Part shown: positions 54,397 through 63,279 of the stretch, piece after piece
How the letters are laid out: every line of letters begins with the position of its first letter
How positions within the stretch are numbered: the stretch's first letter is position 1
From: an uncultured Bacteroides sp.
GTDB lineage: Bacteria; Bacteroidota; Bacteroidia; Bacteroidales; Bacteroidaceae
NCBI GenBank assembly: GCA_900551445.1
Contig: URWA01000002.1
Coordinates: forward strand, 1 to 64,000
DNA: 64,000 nucleotides
Direction: 5' to 3'
The notes under the pieces: model-generated
Databases searched by the model: none
Seen by the model: the letters and a program-made list of their open reading frames with translations, nothing else
Told to the model about the DNA's origin: nothing
Position numbers and translations under genes: made by a program

Positions 54397-55194
54397 ATGA
54401 ATAGACAGTATTTGGCGGCAGCGGCTTTTGCTTGTCTGCTGATGAGTTGCGGCGCGGGAAAGAATTCGGTAGCCGTGGTTGATTTTTCAGGGGAATGGAA
54501 CATCGTAGAGGTGAACGGGGAAAAAGTAAGTGCAGAAAATACGCCTTTCCTGGGCTTTGATAACGCTGAACACCGCTTGTATGGTAATGCAGGATGCAAC
54601 CGTCTGATGGGAACCTTCAACCTGGATACGTTAAATGCAGGAAAGATTTCATTTGAACAGGTGGGTGCGACGCGGATGATGTGTCCGGACATGAAGGTGG
54701 AACAGAGTGTGTTGGAAGCCTTGAACAAAGTAGCCGGATATGAAGAAGTGGGTGAAGGCGTATCTTTGAACGACGCCGATGGAAAATCGGTCATCTTGTT
54801 ACAGAAACGGGAAGTAAAGGAAGTCTCTATAAATGATTTGGAAGGGACATGGCAGATTACGACCGTAAATGGAACTGAAATCGGCAAAACGGAAAAAACG
54901 CCCCAGCTGACTTTCGACCTGACAGAGAAACGGGTGTATGGAAATGCCAGTTGCAATACCATCAATGGCGGGTTCTCTCAGGAAGAGGGAAAATCTTCTT
55001 CTCTGCAGTTCAGCCAGATGATTTCCACCATGATGGCTTGTCCGGATATGGAAACGGAAAGAAATATTCTGGATGCATTGAACAAGGTGCGCAGCTTTGA
55101 GGTGAAAGAAAATGGTACGGTGAGTCTGTTGGGCGAAGACGGTACTGAATTGCTGACCCTGAAGAAACTGACGGAGGCGGAAACTGAAGCTTGA
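54397..55194 (+). CDS. Lipoprotein with two META (HslJ-like) domains
   Basis: The lipoprotein signal has lipobox LMSC at about residue 18. Two copies of the META fold follow: about 30-135 (FSGEWNIVEVNGEKV, LYGNAGCNRLMGTFN, GATRMMCPDMKVEQSVLEALNKV) and about 145-255 (LEGTWQITTVNGTEI, VYGNASCNTINGGFS, STMMACPDMETERNILDALNKV). The GN-A/S-CN and M-CPDM Cys pair occurs in both copies, so the protein arose by internal duplication. META proteins such as HslJ are tied to envelope or antibiotic stress; the function here is unknown. Confidence 0.88.
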   Translation: MNRQYLAAAAFACLLMSCGAGKNSVAVVDFSGEWNIVEVNGEKVSAENTPFLGFDNAEHRLYGNAGCNRLMGTFNLDTLNAGKISFEQVGATRMMCPDMKVEQSVLEALNKVAGYEEVGEGVSLNDADGKSVILLQKREVKEVSINDLEGTWQITTVNGTEIGKTEKTPQLTFDLTEKRVYGNASCNTINGGFSQEEGKSSSLQFSQMISTMMACPDMETERNILDALNKVRSFEVKENGTVSLLGEDGTELLTLKKLTEAETEA

Positions 55195-55234
55195 TAAATC
55201 GGTTGGTCGTGGTATAAGGTCCGAAGAAAAATAT

Positions 55235-55242
55235 TATCTTTG
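55235..55242 (+). promoter_or_regulatory. -7 promoter element of purT
   Basis: TATCTTTG. The TTG at 55240 within it is the first codon of the longest reading frame and can be rejected as a start; the ATG is at 55270. Confidence 0.6.
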
Positions 55243-55269
55243 CAGGAAAGAAGCATAAACCTTATATAT

Positions 55270-56439
55270 ATGACTAAAAAAATACTTTTGTTAGGTTCTG
55301 GAGAGTTAGGTAAGGAATTTACCATTGCAGCCCAGCGTTTGGGCCAGTATGTGATTGCGTGCGACTCTTATGCAGGTGCGCCGGCTATGCAGGTGGCAGA
55401 TGCGTGCGAGGTATTCAGTATGTTGGATGGAGAGGCTTTGGACCGTGTGGTAGAAAAGTATCATCCGGATATTATTGTTCCTGAAATAGAAGCAATACGT
55501 ACTGAACGGCTTTATCATTTGGAAAAAGAAGGTATTCAAGTGGTGCCGAGTGCGCGTGCGGTGAATTTTACCATGAACCGTAAGGCTATCCGCGATTTGG
55601 CAGCTAAGGAACTGGGACTGAAAACAGCGAAGTATTTTTATGCTTCCTCTTACGAAGAACTGAAAGAGGCAGCCAGCAAAATCGGTTATCCGTGTGTCAT
55701 CAAACCGTTGATGTCGTCTTCCGGCAAAGGCCAGTCAGTAGCAAAATCTGAAGAAGACCTGAAGTATTCATGGGAATATGGATGCAATGGCAGCCGTGGC
55801 GATATCAAGGAACTGATTGTAGAGGAATTCATTCATTTTGACAGTGAAATCACTTTGCTGACAGTGACCCAGAAGAACGGACCGACTTTGTTCTGTCCTC
55901 CTATCGGACACGTGCAGAAGGGAGGAGACTATCGTGAAAGTTTCCAGCCGGCTCACATCGCACCGGAACATCTGGCTGAAGCACAGCGGATGGCCGACAA
56001 GGTGACAAAAGCACTGACAGGATATGGTCTGTGGGGAGTGGAGTTCTTCCTGAGCCATGAAAACGGAGTATATTTCTCTGAACTTTCTCCTCGTCCTCAC
56101 GATACGGGTATGGTTACTTTGGCCAATACGCAGAACTTGAATGAGTTTGAATTGCATCTGTATGCGGTACTGGGGCTGCCGATTCCGGGCATTACGCAGG
56201 AACACATTGGTGCAAGTGCAGTGATTCTTTCTCCGATTGCCAGCCAGAAAGCTCCGCAGTACAGAGGTGAGGAACTGGTTTGTTCTCAGCCGAATACCTA
56301 TCTCCGTATCTTTGGCAAACCGACCACTCGCCTGAATCGTCGTATGGGAGTAGTAGTTTGCTATGACAAGAACGATGGCGACCTGGATGCACTTCGTGAC
56401 AAGTGTAAGTCACTGGCTGCGAAGGTAGAAGTCTATTAA
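55270..56439 (+). CDS. purT: Formate-dependent phosphoribosylglycinamide formyltransferase 2
   Basis: ATP-grasp enzyme forming formyl-GAR from GAR, formate and ATP in purine synthesis. It starts MTKKILLLGSGELGKEFTIAAQRLGQYVIACD, with the biotin-carboxylase-like preATP-grasp fold. It includes IKPLMSSSGKGQSVA (ATP loop), VEEFIHFDSEITLLTV, GVEFFLSHENGVYFSELSPRPHDTGMVTL and a C-terminal FGKPTTRLNRRMGVVV. At 389 residues it is full length. It is a single gene with its own promoter. Confidence 0.95.
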   Translation: MTKKILLLGSGELGKEFTIAAQRLGQYVIACDSYAGAPAMQVADACEVFSMLDGEALDRVVEKYHPDIIVPEIEAIRTERLYHLEKEGIQVVPSARAVNFTMNRKAIRDLAAKELGLKTAKYFYASSYEELKEAASKIGYPCVIKPLMSSSGKGQSVAKSEEDLKYSWEYGCNGSRGDIKELIVEEFIHFDSEITLLTVTQKNGPTLFCPPIGHVQKGGDYRESFQPAHIAPEHLAEAQRMADKVTKALTGYGLWGVEFFLSHENGVYFSELSPRPHDTGMVTLANTQNLNEFELHLYAVLGLPIPGITQEHIGASAVILSPIASQKAPQYRGEELVCSQPNTYLRIFGKPTTRLNRRMGVVVCYDKNDGDLDALRDKCKSLAAKVEVY

Positions 56440-56517
56440 AGTTGATTTATGTCATGAAAAAAGAATAAATACATTAAAAATTTCGCTGTTATGTTTAAGA
56501 GTTATGTTTTAAATACA

Positions 56518-56525
56518 TATATTTG
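56518..56525 (+). promoter_or_regulatory. -7 promoter element of the small gene at 56554
   Basis: TATATTTG 28 bases before the ATG, showing that this small gene has its own promoter. Confidence 0.6.
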
Positions 56526-56553
56526 CCTCGCAAAATTAAACTAAACAACGTAT

Positions 56554-56805
56554 ATGGCAGAAAACAGAACAGTGAAGTATCATATTCCTCAGCGAGGAAT
56601 ATATATGTATTCTCATGTACATGACGGAAAAACTGAAATGATTGTGCTGAATAGTACGAGTGATGAGCAGACATTGGCTGCTGAGTACTATACTGTCTTG
56701 ACTAAGGATTCTAAAGAAGGTAGAGATGTATCGAGCGGGAAGAGAATCGATTTGACAAAGAATCTTGTGGTTTCTCCTCGCAAGTCATTGATTATTGAAT
56801 TCTGA
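56554..56805 (+). CDS. Free-standing cyclomaltodextrinase/neopullulanase C-terminal-domain protein
   Basis: An 83-residue protein with no signal peptide. Its sequence (GIYMYSHVHDGKTEMIVLNSTSDEQTLAAEYY ... GRDVSSGKRIDLTKNLVVSPRKSLIIEF) resembles the C-terminal beta-sandwich that ends GH13 enzymes such as SusA. No catalytic barrel lies upstream: the preceding DNA is purT and a 114-base spacer with a promoter. The own -7 box and the strong terminator argue for a real small gene rather than debris. A regulatory or glycan-binding role is possible but unproven. Confidence 0.72.
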   Translation: MAENRTVKYHIPQRGIYMYSHVHDGKTEMIVLNSTSDEQTLAAEYYTVLTKDSKEGRDVSSGKRIDLTKNLVVSPRKSLIIEF

Positions 56806-56818
56806 TGAAATTTCTTAT

Positions 56819-56858
56819 AAAAACAGCGGAAGGATTTTTTCTTTCCGCTGTTTTTTTA
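56819..56858. terminator. Bidirectional terminator between the small gene and the efflux operon
   Basis: AAAAACAGCGGAA (56819-56831) and TTCCGCTGTTTTT (56843-56855), a perfect 13-bp stem with T-tract, serving convergent genes. Confidence 0.88.
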
Positions 56859-56865
56859 TGCCGTT

Positions 56866-58470
56866 TTATACCATATCATCTCCGGTTTTGGCATATCTTA
56901 CACGAATAGTTTTGTGGAAGGGGATGAAGCGTGAAACGATGGCGATGACCAGGGTGATGATAAACAGATAGCCTAGTATATGTTTGAGCGAAAGCAGGAG
57001 GCTTTGTTGTTGCAAAGTGGCATAGAGGGTTTGGGTTGCCATCTGGGTGGCCTCGGTATATTCGTGTCCTTGTGAAAGATATTGGCTGAGTGACTGGTTA
57101 AACTGGCTGGCGGCCAGCGGGTCGGTCTGGCTGACGGTCTCCGACAAAGAATGTAGGTACTTCTGTTCCATCCGATAGAGAGCGTTGCTGTAAAAAGAGG
57201 TAGCCAGAATGGGAGCCAGTACCGACCGGAAGGAAATCAGGAAAAAGGCATTGGCCAGCAGGTATTTGGGATTGAGTTCTTCTACGGCAAACAAGGCAAA
57301 AGCGATGATTAACACCAGCATGCCCAGCCCTCGCAGAAACACGGGGAGGAAAAGCATCTCGTAGGTGCTGTCGGGGGAGACGGTGAAATACAGGATGCCG
57401 AAGAAGGCGGCAAAGCACCCCATCCCTCCGGCAATCAGAAAACGGAAACGCCACCGTTGCCAGCGGAACCACCAGAAACAGATAAAAGCCCCCAGGGCAT
57501 AACCTGGTAGCAGGTAACCATAGAGCAGATAAGTGTGTGTGCTGTCTACCTTCAGGATACTCGTCATGTAGTTGGTGAGCAGGGTGGTGGAGGTGCTGAA
57601 AAACATGACCAGCATCATATACAAGTAGCCTACGATGGCTTTGGGCTGATACAATGGGGCCAAACTGACAAAGGGGTGTTTGGAGTGGTATTGCTGCCAG
57701 ATGAAAAAGGCTATCAGGATGGGAGCAATGACGATATAGAGCCGGATTTTGAATGAAGAGGTCCAGTCGAGCACTTTCCCATAGTTGATGACATAGACCA
57801 GCATCAGGAGTCCGGTGGCAATGACCAGCATCTCGCGCAGGTGAAGTTCGGAGAGCGGTATGGGCTTCAACGGGCGGTCGTGTCGGAAACAGATAATCAC
57901 TATCAGGATGGCAGTCATGAGGAGCAGCATCATGAAGTAGTACATATACTGCCAGTTGTAATGGTAAGCCAGTTCAGCTGTAAGCACCATGGATACCTGT
58001 CCTCCGGCAAATACCAGCGGGTAAAAATAAGAATAGAACTCGCTTCGTACGTTCTTGGGACTGAAAATCTTGGTGGCTCTTCGGATGAACCAGAGCATGA
58101 GGAAACCTTTCAGAAAACCGATGAAGAAGCTGCAAATGATGACTAAATCGATGTTTTGCGAACGGGCACATATCCAGCTGAGAAAGAATTGCAGGGTCAG
58201 GTCGGTCAGCAACAGGAATTTGGAGGAAAGGGCGTCGAGCACTTTGGGGACAATGGGATAGGCTACCGCCATTCCAGCCGAAGCGGCATAATACCCCATG
58301 GTGATGTCTTCTGTATTGGTACCCAGTGTGTTGGATACTTCAAGCATGCTTCCGGTGTAGGAACCGTTCAGCATGGTGACAGGCAGAATGATGGTGAAGA
58401 TACATATCATTCCGAGCCAGTCGGGGACCCATTGACGTACGGGGACGTCCAGTTGTTGCATGGTCATCAT
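56866..58470 (-). CDS. MFS drug transporter of the DHA2 (EmrB-like) family
   Basis: Inner-membrane proton antiporter with about 14 predicted helices in 534 residues, starting with WLGMICIFTIILPVTMLNGSYTGSMLEVSNTLG. The long extracytoplasmic loop near residues 430-480 (LYRMEQKYLHSLSETVSQTDPLAASQFNQSLSQYLSQG) is typical of EmrB-type pumps that work with a membrane-fusion protein. It overlaps the HlyD-family gene by four bases. Together with the TolC-like gene it forms a tripartite exporter. Substrate unknown. Confidence 0.88.
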   Translation of the reverse strand: MMTMQQLDVPVRQWVPDWLGMICIFTIILPVTMLNGSYTGSMLEVSNTLGTNTEDITMGYYAASAGMAVAYPIVPKVLDALSSKFLLLTDLTLQFFLSWICARSQNIDLVIICSFFIGFLKGFLMLWFIRRATKIFSPKNVRSEFYSYFYPLVFAGGQVSMVLTAELAYHYNWQYMYYFMMLLLMTAILIVIICFRHDRPLKPIPLSELHLREMLVIATGLLMLVYVINYGKVLDWTSSFKIRLYIVIAPILIAFFIWQQYHSKHPFVSLAPLYQPKAIVGYLYMMLVMFFSTSTTLLTNYMTSILKVDSTHTYLLYGYLLPGYALGAFICFWWFRWQRWRFRFLIAGGMGCFAAFFGILYFTVSPDSTYEMLFLPVFLRGLGMLVLIIAFALFAVEELNPKYLLANAFFLISFRSVLAPILATSFYSNALYRMEQKYLHSLSETVSQTDPLAASQFNQSLSQYLSQGHEYTEATQMATQTLYATLQQQSLLLSLKHILGYLFIITLVIAIVSRFIPFHKTIRVRYAKTGDDMV

Positions 58471-59531
58471 TTGCGTAAGGCTTCTGTTTCTACCATCATA
58501 CCGGCTCTCAATTCGCTCATTTCTTCAGGAGAAATGTCTTTCAAGTCTATTCTTACAGGAATTCGCTGCTGTACCTTCACGAAATTTCCGGCAGAATTGT
58601 CGGTAGGCACCAGCGAGTATTTGGAGCCGGTCGCTTCTGAGATGGCTGTTACCGTCCCGTGGAAGACCTTTCCGGGAAAGGCATCGACCTTGATACGTAC
58701 TTCCTGACCAATGTAGATGTGGACAATCTGGGTTTCCTTATAGTTGGCTGTCACCCATTTGTCTGTGTTTCGGACCAGGTAGGAGATGGTTTGCCCGGCT
58801 TGCACGAACTGTCCGGGTTCAAGGGTTCTGCGCCCCATGTATCCGTCGTATGGAGCGGTGAGTACGGTATAAGAAAGATTCAGCTTGGCCAGATCCAGGT
58901 CGGCTTCCTTGCGCAGGATGGCCGCTTCGGCACTGGTGGTTTTCTTGCTGGTTTCTGTGAACTGTGATTGCGCAGCCTTATGTTGTGCCAGCAGGGCTTG
59001 GTAGCGGGCTTTGGCAGCTTCATAAGAGGCTTTTGCCTGTTCGTACTGCTGTTCGGGGACCGATTCTTCCTGCAGCAGGCGGGCAAAGCGGTGATAATCC
59101 TGCTCCAGTTGCCACAGTTTGGCTTTTGCTTCGGCAATGTTGGCTTCCTGCACTGCCACGTTCGTTTGTGAGGTCTCTATGCCGGAATGTAGTACGTCGC
59201 GTGAACCTTGCACATCCAGCAGGGCTGCTTCGGCTTCTTTGACCTTTATCTGATATTCACGGTTATCCAGTACCAGCAGTGTATCTCCTTGATGTACATA
59301 TTGATGTTCCTTGAAGCGGACTTCCTTGATGTAGCCCGAAGCACGTATGTTCAAAGGGGCCACATACTGGTCGATGAACGCATCGTTCGTAATCTCATAA
59401 TGGATGTATTTCCAGAAGTAGTTGCCCACCCATACCAGCCCGGAGCCGGCAATCAGTATGCAAAGTAAGTTGAGAATGATGTTCTGCAATCTTCTCTTCC
59501 GTAGTTTGCTATGAGTATCTTTTAGTGTCAT
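58467..59531 (-). CDS. HlyD/EmrA-family membrane-fusion protein
   Basis: Periplasmic adaptor of the tripartite pump. There is one transmembrane helix at about 17-40. The biotinyl-lipoyl half-motifs flank a long coiled coil (about 95-215, rich in Ala/Glu/Lys: AEAALLDVQGSRDVLHSGIE ... AQHKAAQSQFTETSKKTTSAEAAI). The beta-barrel domain begins LNLSYTVLTAPYDGYMGRRTLEPGQFVQAGQTISYLV. At 354 residues it is usual. It lies 21 bases after the TolC-like gene. Confidence 0.92.
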   Translation of the reverse strand: MTLKDTHSKLRKRRLQNIILNLLCILIAGSGLVWVGNYFWKYIHYEITNDAFIDQYVAPLNIRASGYIKEVRFKEHQYVHQGDTLLVLDNREYQIKVKEAEAALLDVQGSRDVLHSGIETSQTNVAVQEANIAEAKAKLWQLEQDYHRFARLLQEESVPEQQYEQAKASYEAAKARYQALLAQHKAAQSQFTETSKKTTSAEAAILRKEADLDLAKLNLSYTVLTAPYDGYMGRRTLEPGQFVQAGQTISYLVRNTDKWVTANYKETQIVHIYIGQEVRIKVDAFPGKVFHGTVTAISEATGSKYSLVPTDNSAGNFVKVQQRIPVRIDLKDISPEEMSELRAGMMVETEALRK

Positions 59532-59552
59532 ATTCTTGTAGGATTGAACGGG

Positions 59553-60875
59553 TTATAATCTTCCGCAGACTTTCTGCAGTTGGTAATAGGTGTAAATGAT
59601 TCGTGTGCGTGAGGCTGTCAGCTGGAGCTCGGCGTTGAGCAGGACAGAGTTGGCATCCAGCAAATCGGTCAGTATGGCCAGTTGGTTCATGTAGCGGTTC
59701 TGCATGATACGATAGTTTTCCTGTGCCTGACGGACGGAGAGTTTCCAGGCGTCAGCCTGCTGCAGGGCTTCTTTGTGGCGGAGAATCGCATTGTAAATGT
59801 CCATTTGGAGCTGTTGCTTTTTCAGTTCCTCTTCTTTCTTTTGCACGGACACCTGCAACTGGCTTTCCTTGATTTTGTGGTCGGACTTGAATAAGGACGA
59901 GAGGGGATAGGAAACCGAAAGTCCGATGTTCCAGTTGTTGTTATACAAGTCGGTCATGGTACGGGTGATGGGGCGTGCCAGAGTGTTGGATGCGTACAGG
60001 TTGACATTGGGCTTGCGGGAGGCGCGGTCCATCTGTATCTGGTTCCGGGCCAGTTCGGTTTCTTTTTGCAGCAGTTTCATGTCTGGGGCCTGCTCGTAAG
60101 CCGACAGGAGATAGGCTTCGTAGCTTTCCAGAGGAGTCGCTTTCTGCAGCAGTGTGGTGTCGGGCTTTATTATACGGTTTTCGGAATTTCCCAGCAGCAG
60201 GTTCAGTTGTTGGGATACGATGAGGATGCTGTTCTCTGTTTCTTGCAGAGAAAGCCGGTCGTTGGTGAGTTGCATCTCACTGCGCAGCACGTCGTTGTTG
60301 GTGATGAGTCCTTCTTTCTTCATCTGCCGTATGTCTTGCAGGCGCCGAAGCGACTCTTCGATGTTACGGGTAAGTACGATGTGTTGCTTGAACAAGGTAA
60401 AGAGATTCAGGTATTGGTTGAGTAATCCCAGCTTGATATCAGCTTGATTGCTCATTCGTTGCAAGGCGGCGATTTCTGTTTCAATATCTGCCTTACGGAT
60501 GGAATAACGGATTTTCCCTCCCTGATACAGCGGTTGGTTGAAGTCGACCGTATAGTTTTGTGACCAGTCGGGAGTGTCCGGATAGGTAGGATGAGAAAGT
60601 CCTTCCTGAAAGACCACAGGTTGTCCGATAACCCCTCCTTTGAGACCGATTTCCAGGTCAGGAAGTAAGGCCGTTTGGGCATGACGTTTTCGTTCATAGG
60701 CCATTCTTTCTTTCAGGCTGTCGGCTTGCAGTCGCAGACTGCTTTTTACGCCCGATTCAAAAAGCTGTTCTACGGATAGGAACAGTGAATCTTGTTGGGC
60801 CATGGCCGGGAGGATAAGAAAGAGATTTCCGATGAAAAGCAGGATTCGTAGGGTGCTAGAAATCTTCAAGAACAT
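59553..60875 (-). CDS. TolC-family outer-membrane efflux protein
   Basis: Outer-membrane channel of the pump. The signal peptide is cut near PAMAQ (about residue 26). Two OEP repeats of long helices follow (about 30-220 and 240-435), each with the NQPLYQGGKIRYSIRKADIETE or SVSYPLSSLFKSDHKIKESQLQ type pattern before the coiled coils. It is translated just after marR-type regulator codons; the start overlaps that gene by 20 bases. Confidence 0.92.
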   Translation of the reverse strand: MFLKISSTLRILLFIGNLFLILPAMAQQDSLFLSVEQLFESGVKSSLRLQADSLKERMAYERKRHAQTALLPDLEIGLKGGVIGQPVVFQEGLSHPTYPDTPDWSQNYTVDFNQPLYQGGKIRYSIRKADIETEIAALQRMSNQADIKLGLLNQYLNLFTLFKQHIVLTRNIEESLRRLQDIRQMKKEGLITNNDVLRSEMQLTNDRLSLQETENSILIVSQQLNLLLGNSENRIIKPDTTLLQKATPLESYEAYLLSAYEQAPDMKLLQKETELARNQIQMDRASRKPNVNLYASNTLARPITRTMTDLYNNNWNIGLSVSYPLSSLFKSDHKIKESQLQVSVQKKEEELKKQQLQMDIYNAILRHKEALQQADAWKLSVRQAQENYRIMQNRYMNQLAILTDLLDANSVLLNAELQLTASRTRIIYTYYQLQKVCGRL

Positions 60876-61296
60876 TTTGCACTGTTTTTAGTTCAGATAA
60901 AATATTTCCGGTTCGTTCGGTAGATAAGATATGCTCCGCGTTGGCATATACTAAATTGAGGATAGGGCGGATCTGTTCTTTCAGTTTTTCCCCTTCCGGA
61001 GTAAGATACACCAACTTGTTTCGGCGGTCACTGACATCCTCTTTACGATAGACATATCCTTTCTTTTCCAGATTGTTCATCAGATTGGTCAGGCAGGCCT
61101 TGTCTTTAGCGGTTCGCTCTGCCAGTGCCTGCTGGGTGATACCTTGTTCATGCCAAAGACTGCTCAGCACTTGAAGCATCTCGAAAGTGATTCCTGCATG
61201 ATTGTCTTTTAGTGTACGTTGCATGGCACGTCGAAACGCCATGCGGGTGCGGAAAATCTGTATCATGAGTTCCCGGAATTCTCCTCCTTCTTCCAT
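60856..61296 (-). CDS. MarR-family transcriptional regulator
   Basis: Winged-helix repressor of the efflux operon. The start at 61296 (MEEGGEFRELMIQIFRTRMAFRRAMQRTL) lies downstream of a minus-strand TATCTTTG at 61325-61332, which rules out the longer 61335 start. The wHTH is ITQQALAERTAKDKACLTNLMNNLEKKGYVYRKEDVSDRRNKLVYLTPEG, including the D-x-R wing motif. It is first in the operon with the TolC-, HlyD- and MFS-type genes, so autoregulation and drug-responsive induction are likely. Confidence 0.92.
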   Translation of the reverse strand: MEEGGEFRELMIQIFRTRMAFRRAMQRTLKDNHAGITFEMLQVLSSLWHEQGITQQALAERTAKDKACLTNLMNNLEKKGYVYRKEDVSDRRNKLVYLTPEGEKLKEQIRPILNLVYANAEHILSTERTGNILSELKTVQNVLEDF

Positions 61297-61324
61297 GTGG
61301 ATCAAGTTTTTTGGTGTTTTCCGG

Positions 61325-61332
61325 CAAAGATA
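61325..61332 (-). promoter_or_regulatory. -7 promoter element of the MarR-efflux operon
   Basis: Minus-strand TATCTTTG 29 bases before the MarR ATG. Confidence 0.6.
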
Positions 61333-61377
61333 CACCTTTTTTTAGAATGGTAAAATATTTGACTAATATAAACTCGC

Positions 61378-63273
61378 TTAAAGGAGAAGTCGGCCATTTT
61401 CCTGACGGATGATTTCTTCCGAGAGGAGATAGGCTATGACTTTACTCACTTGTTCCTCCGGGACCTGAATTTGGGCTTTGAGTTCTTGCGGAGAAAGAGG
61501 AGAAGTCTTTAGTAAGGCAAGTATCTGACGGCTGATTTCGTCAAACTGGCTTTGTTTCAGTCCGGAGTGATGATGCTGCAGGCATACATCGCATTGTCCG
61601 CAGTTGTGCTCGTTCTTTTCTCCAAAATAATGGAGTAACATGCGGCTTCGGCAGTTGTTTTCGCTTTCAGCATATTCTATCATGGCCTCTATTCGCCGAC
61701 GGTAGCTTTCCTTTCGTTCCTCGTACACTTCCTTGCTCAAGTAGATACGGTCGGTCTCCTGTCGTTCACGGGTGTAAATGATATAAGGGGTCTTTTTCCC
61801 CGGAATGTAGTGCAAGATGTGCTGCCGGGTCAGGAAGAGCAAAGTCTCATAGATTTGGGGCCTGCTCAATCCGGAACGTTTGGACAGCAGCTCTTCATTG
61901 ATATAGGCATAATCGGTGAAAAGTCCGGTATAGGTCCGCAATAGAATACGGAGCAGTTTTTCTGTATCTGCGTTTTGCTCATGAATGCGATACAGTTCTT
62001 CTTTGGTGATGGTGAACATGATTCGGGAAGCATTGTCCTGTTCATCGGTATATTCCAGATAGCCGGCACGTGTCAGAATTTTCAGTGCACTGTCGGTCTG
62101 TACAGGGAAATGCTTGAAATTGTGGCAAAATTCATCCAAATTGAAGGCGAAGGTACAGCCCAATCCGTCTCCCATGGCCATCTGGTAGTAGAAATTGATG
62201 TCTTCGTACACTTTTCGGATATAATCCTTTTCAGGGAAAGTGTCACTGATACGTTGTTTGAGGGTAATCTTGTCGCGGGGGCAGAACAACAGCACGGCAT
62301 ACGCCTTCATGCCGTCTCTTCCGGCTCGTCCAGCCTCCTGGAAGTATGCCTCGGGAGAGTCGGGCACATCGGCATGAATCACCAGGCGTACATCGGGCTT
62401 GTCAATTCCCATTCCGAAAGCATTGGTCGCCACCATGACACGATATTCTCCTTTCAGCCATGCTTTTTGGCGTAGGTCTTTGGTCTCATCGCTGAGTCCG
62501 GCATGGTAGAACGTGGCTGTGATGTGGTTCCGGTTCAGGAGCTGAGCTATTTCTTTGGTCTTTTTCCGGTTGCGTGTGTAAACAATGCTGGAGCCGTTTA
62601 CCCGTTGCAGGATGTGCAGCATTTCGCCTTCTTTGTCTTCCGTGTGGCGGACGATGTAGGCCAGATTCTTCCTTTCGAAACTCATGCGGAATACATTCTC
62701 CTGGCGGAACTGGAGTCGTTCCTGGATGTCCTTGACCACTTCCGGAGTGGCTGTGGCAGTCAGGGCAATGACAGGAACTCCCGGAAGCAGTTGGCGTATC
62801 TCGGCTATTTTCAGGTAGGCAGGGCGGAAATCGTATCCCCATTGCGAGATGCAATGGGATTCATCCACGGTGATGAGGCTCACATGCATGCTGCGAAGCT
62901 TGATTTGAAATATTTCGGTACCCAGTCTTTCCGGTGAGATATAAAGAAATTTGTAGTTGCCGAAAATGCAGTTTTCCAAGGCAATCAGAATCTCTTCGCG
63001 CGTCATGCCGGAATAAACGGCAGTGGCCTTGATACCCCGTTCACGCAGGTTTCTTACCTGGTCTTTCATCAGGGCAATCAGGGGGGTAATGACCAGACAC
63101 AATCCTTCCTGGGCGAGGGCCGGCACTTGGAAAGTAATGGATTTACCTCCTCCTGTGGGCATAAGCCCCAAAGTGTCCTTGCCTTCGCCTACGCTGCGGA
63201 TGATATCTTCCTGTATGCCTCGGAAGTGGTCGTATCCCCAGTATTGTTTCAGGATTTTCAGATAGTCGGCCAT
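61378..63273 (-). CDS. recQ: RecQ-family ATP-dependent DNA helicase
   Basis: 3'-5' helicase of recombination and repair. Motif I is LMPTGGGKSITFQVPAL, motif II VDESHCISQWGYDFRPAY, motif III ALTATATPEVV, and motif VI QEAGRAGRDGM. The RQC zinc site is CRSRMLLHYFGEKNEHNCGQCDVC. The C-terminus after it is a short winged-helix-like tail, without a clear HRDC domain. At 631 residues it resembles the shorter Bacteroidota RecQ paralogue. The gene follows recJ by six bases. Confidence 0.92.
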   Translation of the reverse strand: MADYLKILKQYWGYDHFRGIQEDIIRSVGEGKDTLGLMPTGGGKSITFQVPALAQEGLCLVITPLIALMKDQVRNLRERGIKATAVYSGMTREEILIALENCIFGNYKFLYISPERLGTEIFQIKLRSMHVSLITVDESHCISQWGYDFRPAYLKIAEIRQLLPGVPVIALTATATPEVVKDIQERLQFRQENVFRMSFERKNLAYIVRHTEDKEGEMLHILQRVNGSSIVYTRNRKKTKEIAQLLNRNHITATFYHAGLSDETKDLRQKAWLKGEYRVMVATNAFGMGIDKPDVRLVIHADVPDSPEAYFQEAGRAGRDGMKAYAVLLFCPRDKITLKQRISDTFPEKDYIRKVYEDINFYYQMAMGDGLGCTFAFNLDEFCHNFKHFPVQTDSALKILTRAGYLEYTDEQDNASRIMFTITKEELYRIHEQNADTEKLLRILLRTYTGLFTDYAYINEELLSKRSGLSRPQIYETLLFLTRQHILHYIPGKKTPYIIYTRERQETDRIYLSKEVYEERKESYRRRIEAMIEYAESENNCRSRMLLHYFGEKNEHNCGQCDVCLQHHHSGLKQSQFDEISRQILALLKTSPLSPQELKAQIQVPEEQVSKVIAYLLSEEIIRQENGRLLL

Positions 63274-63279
63274 GGATTT

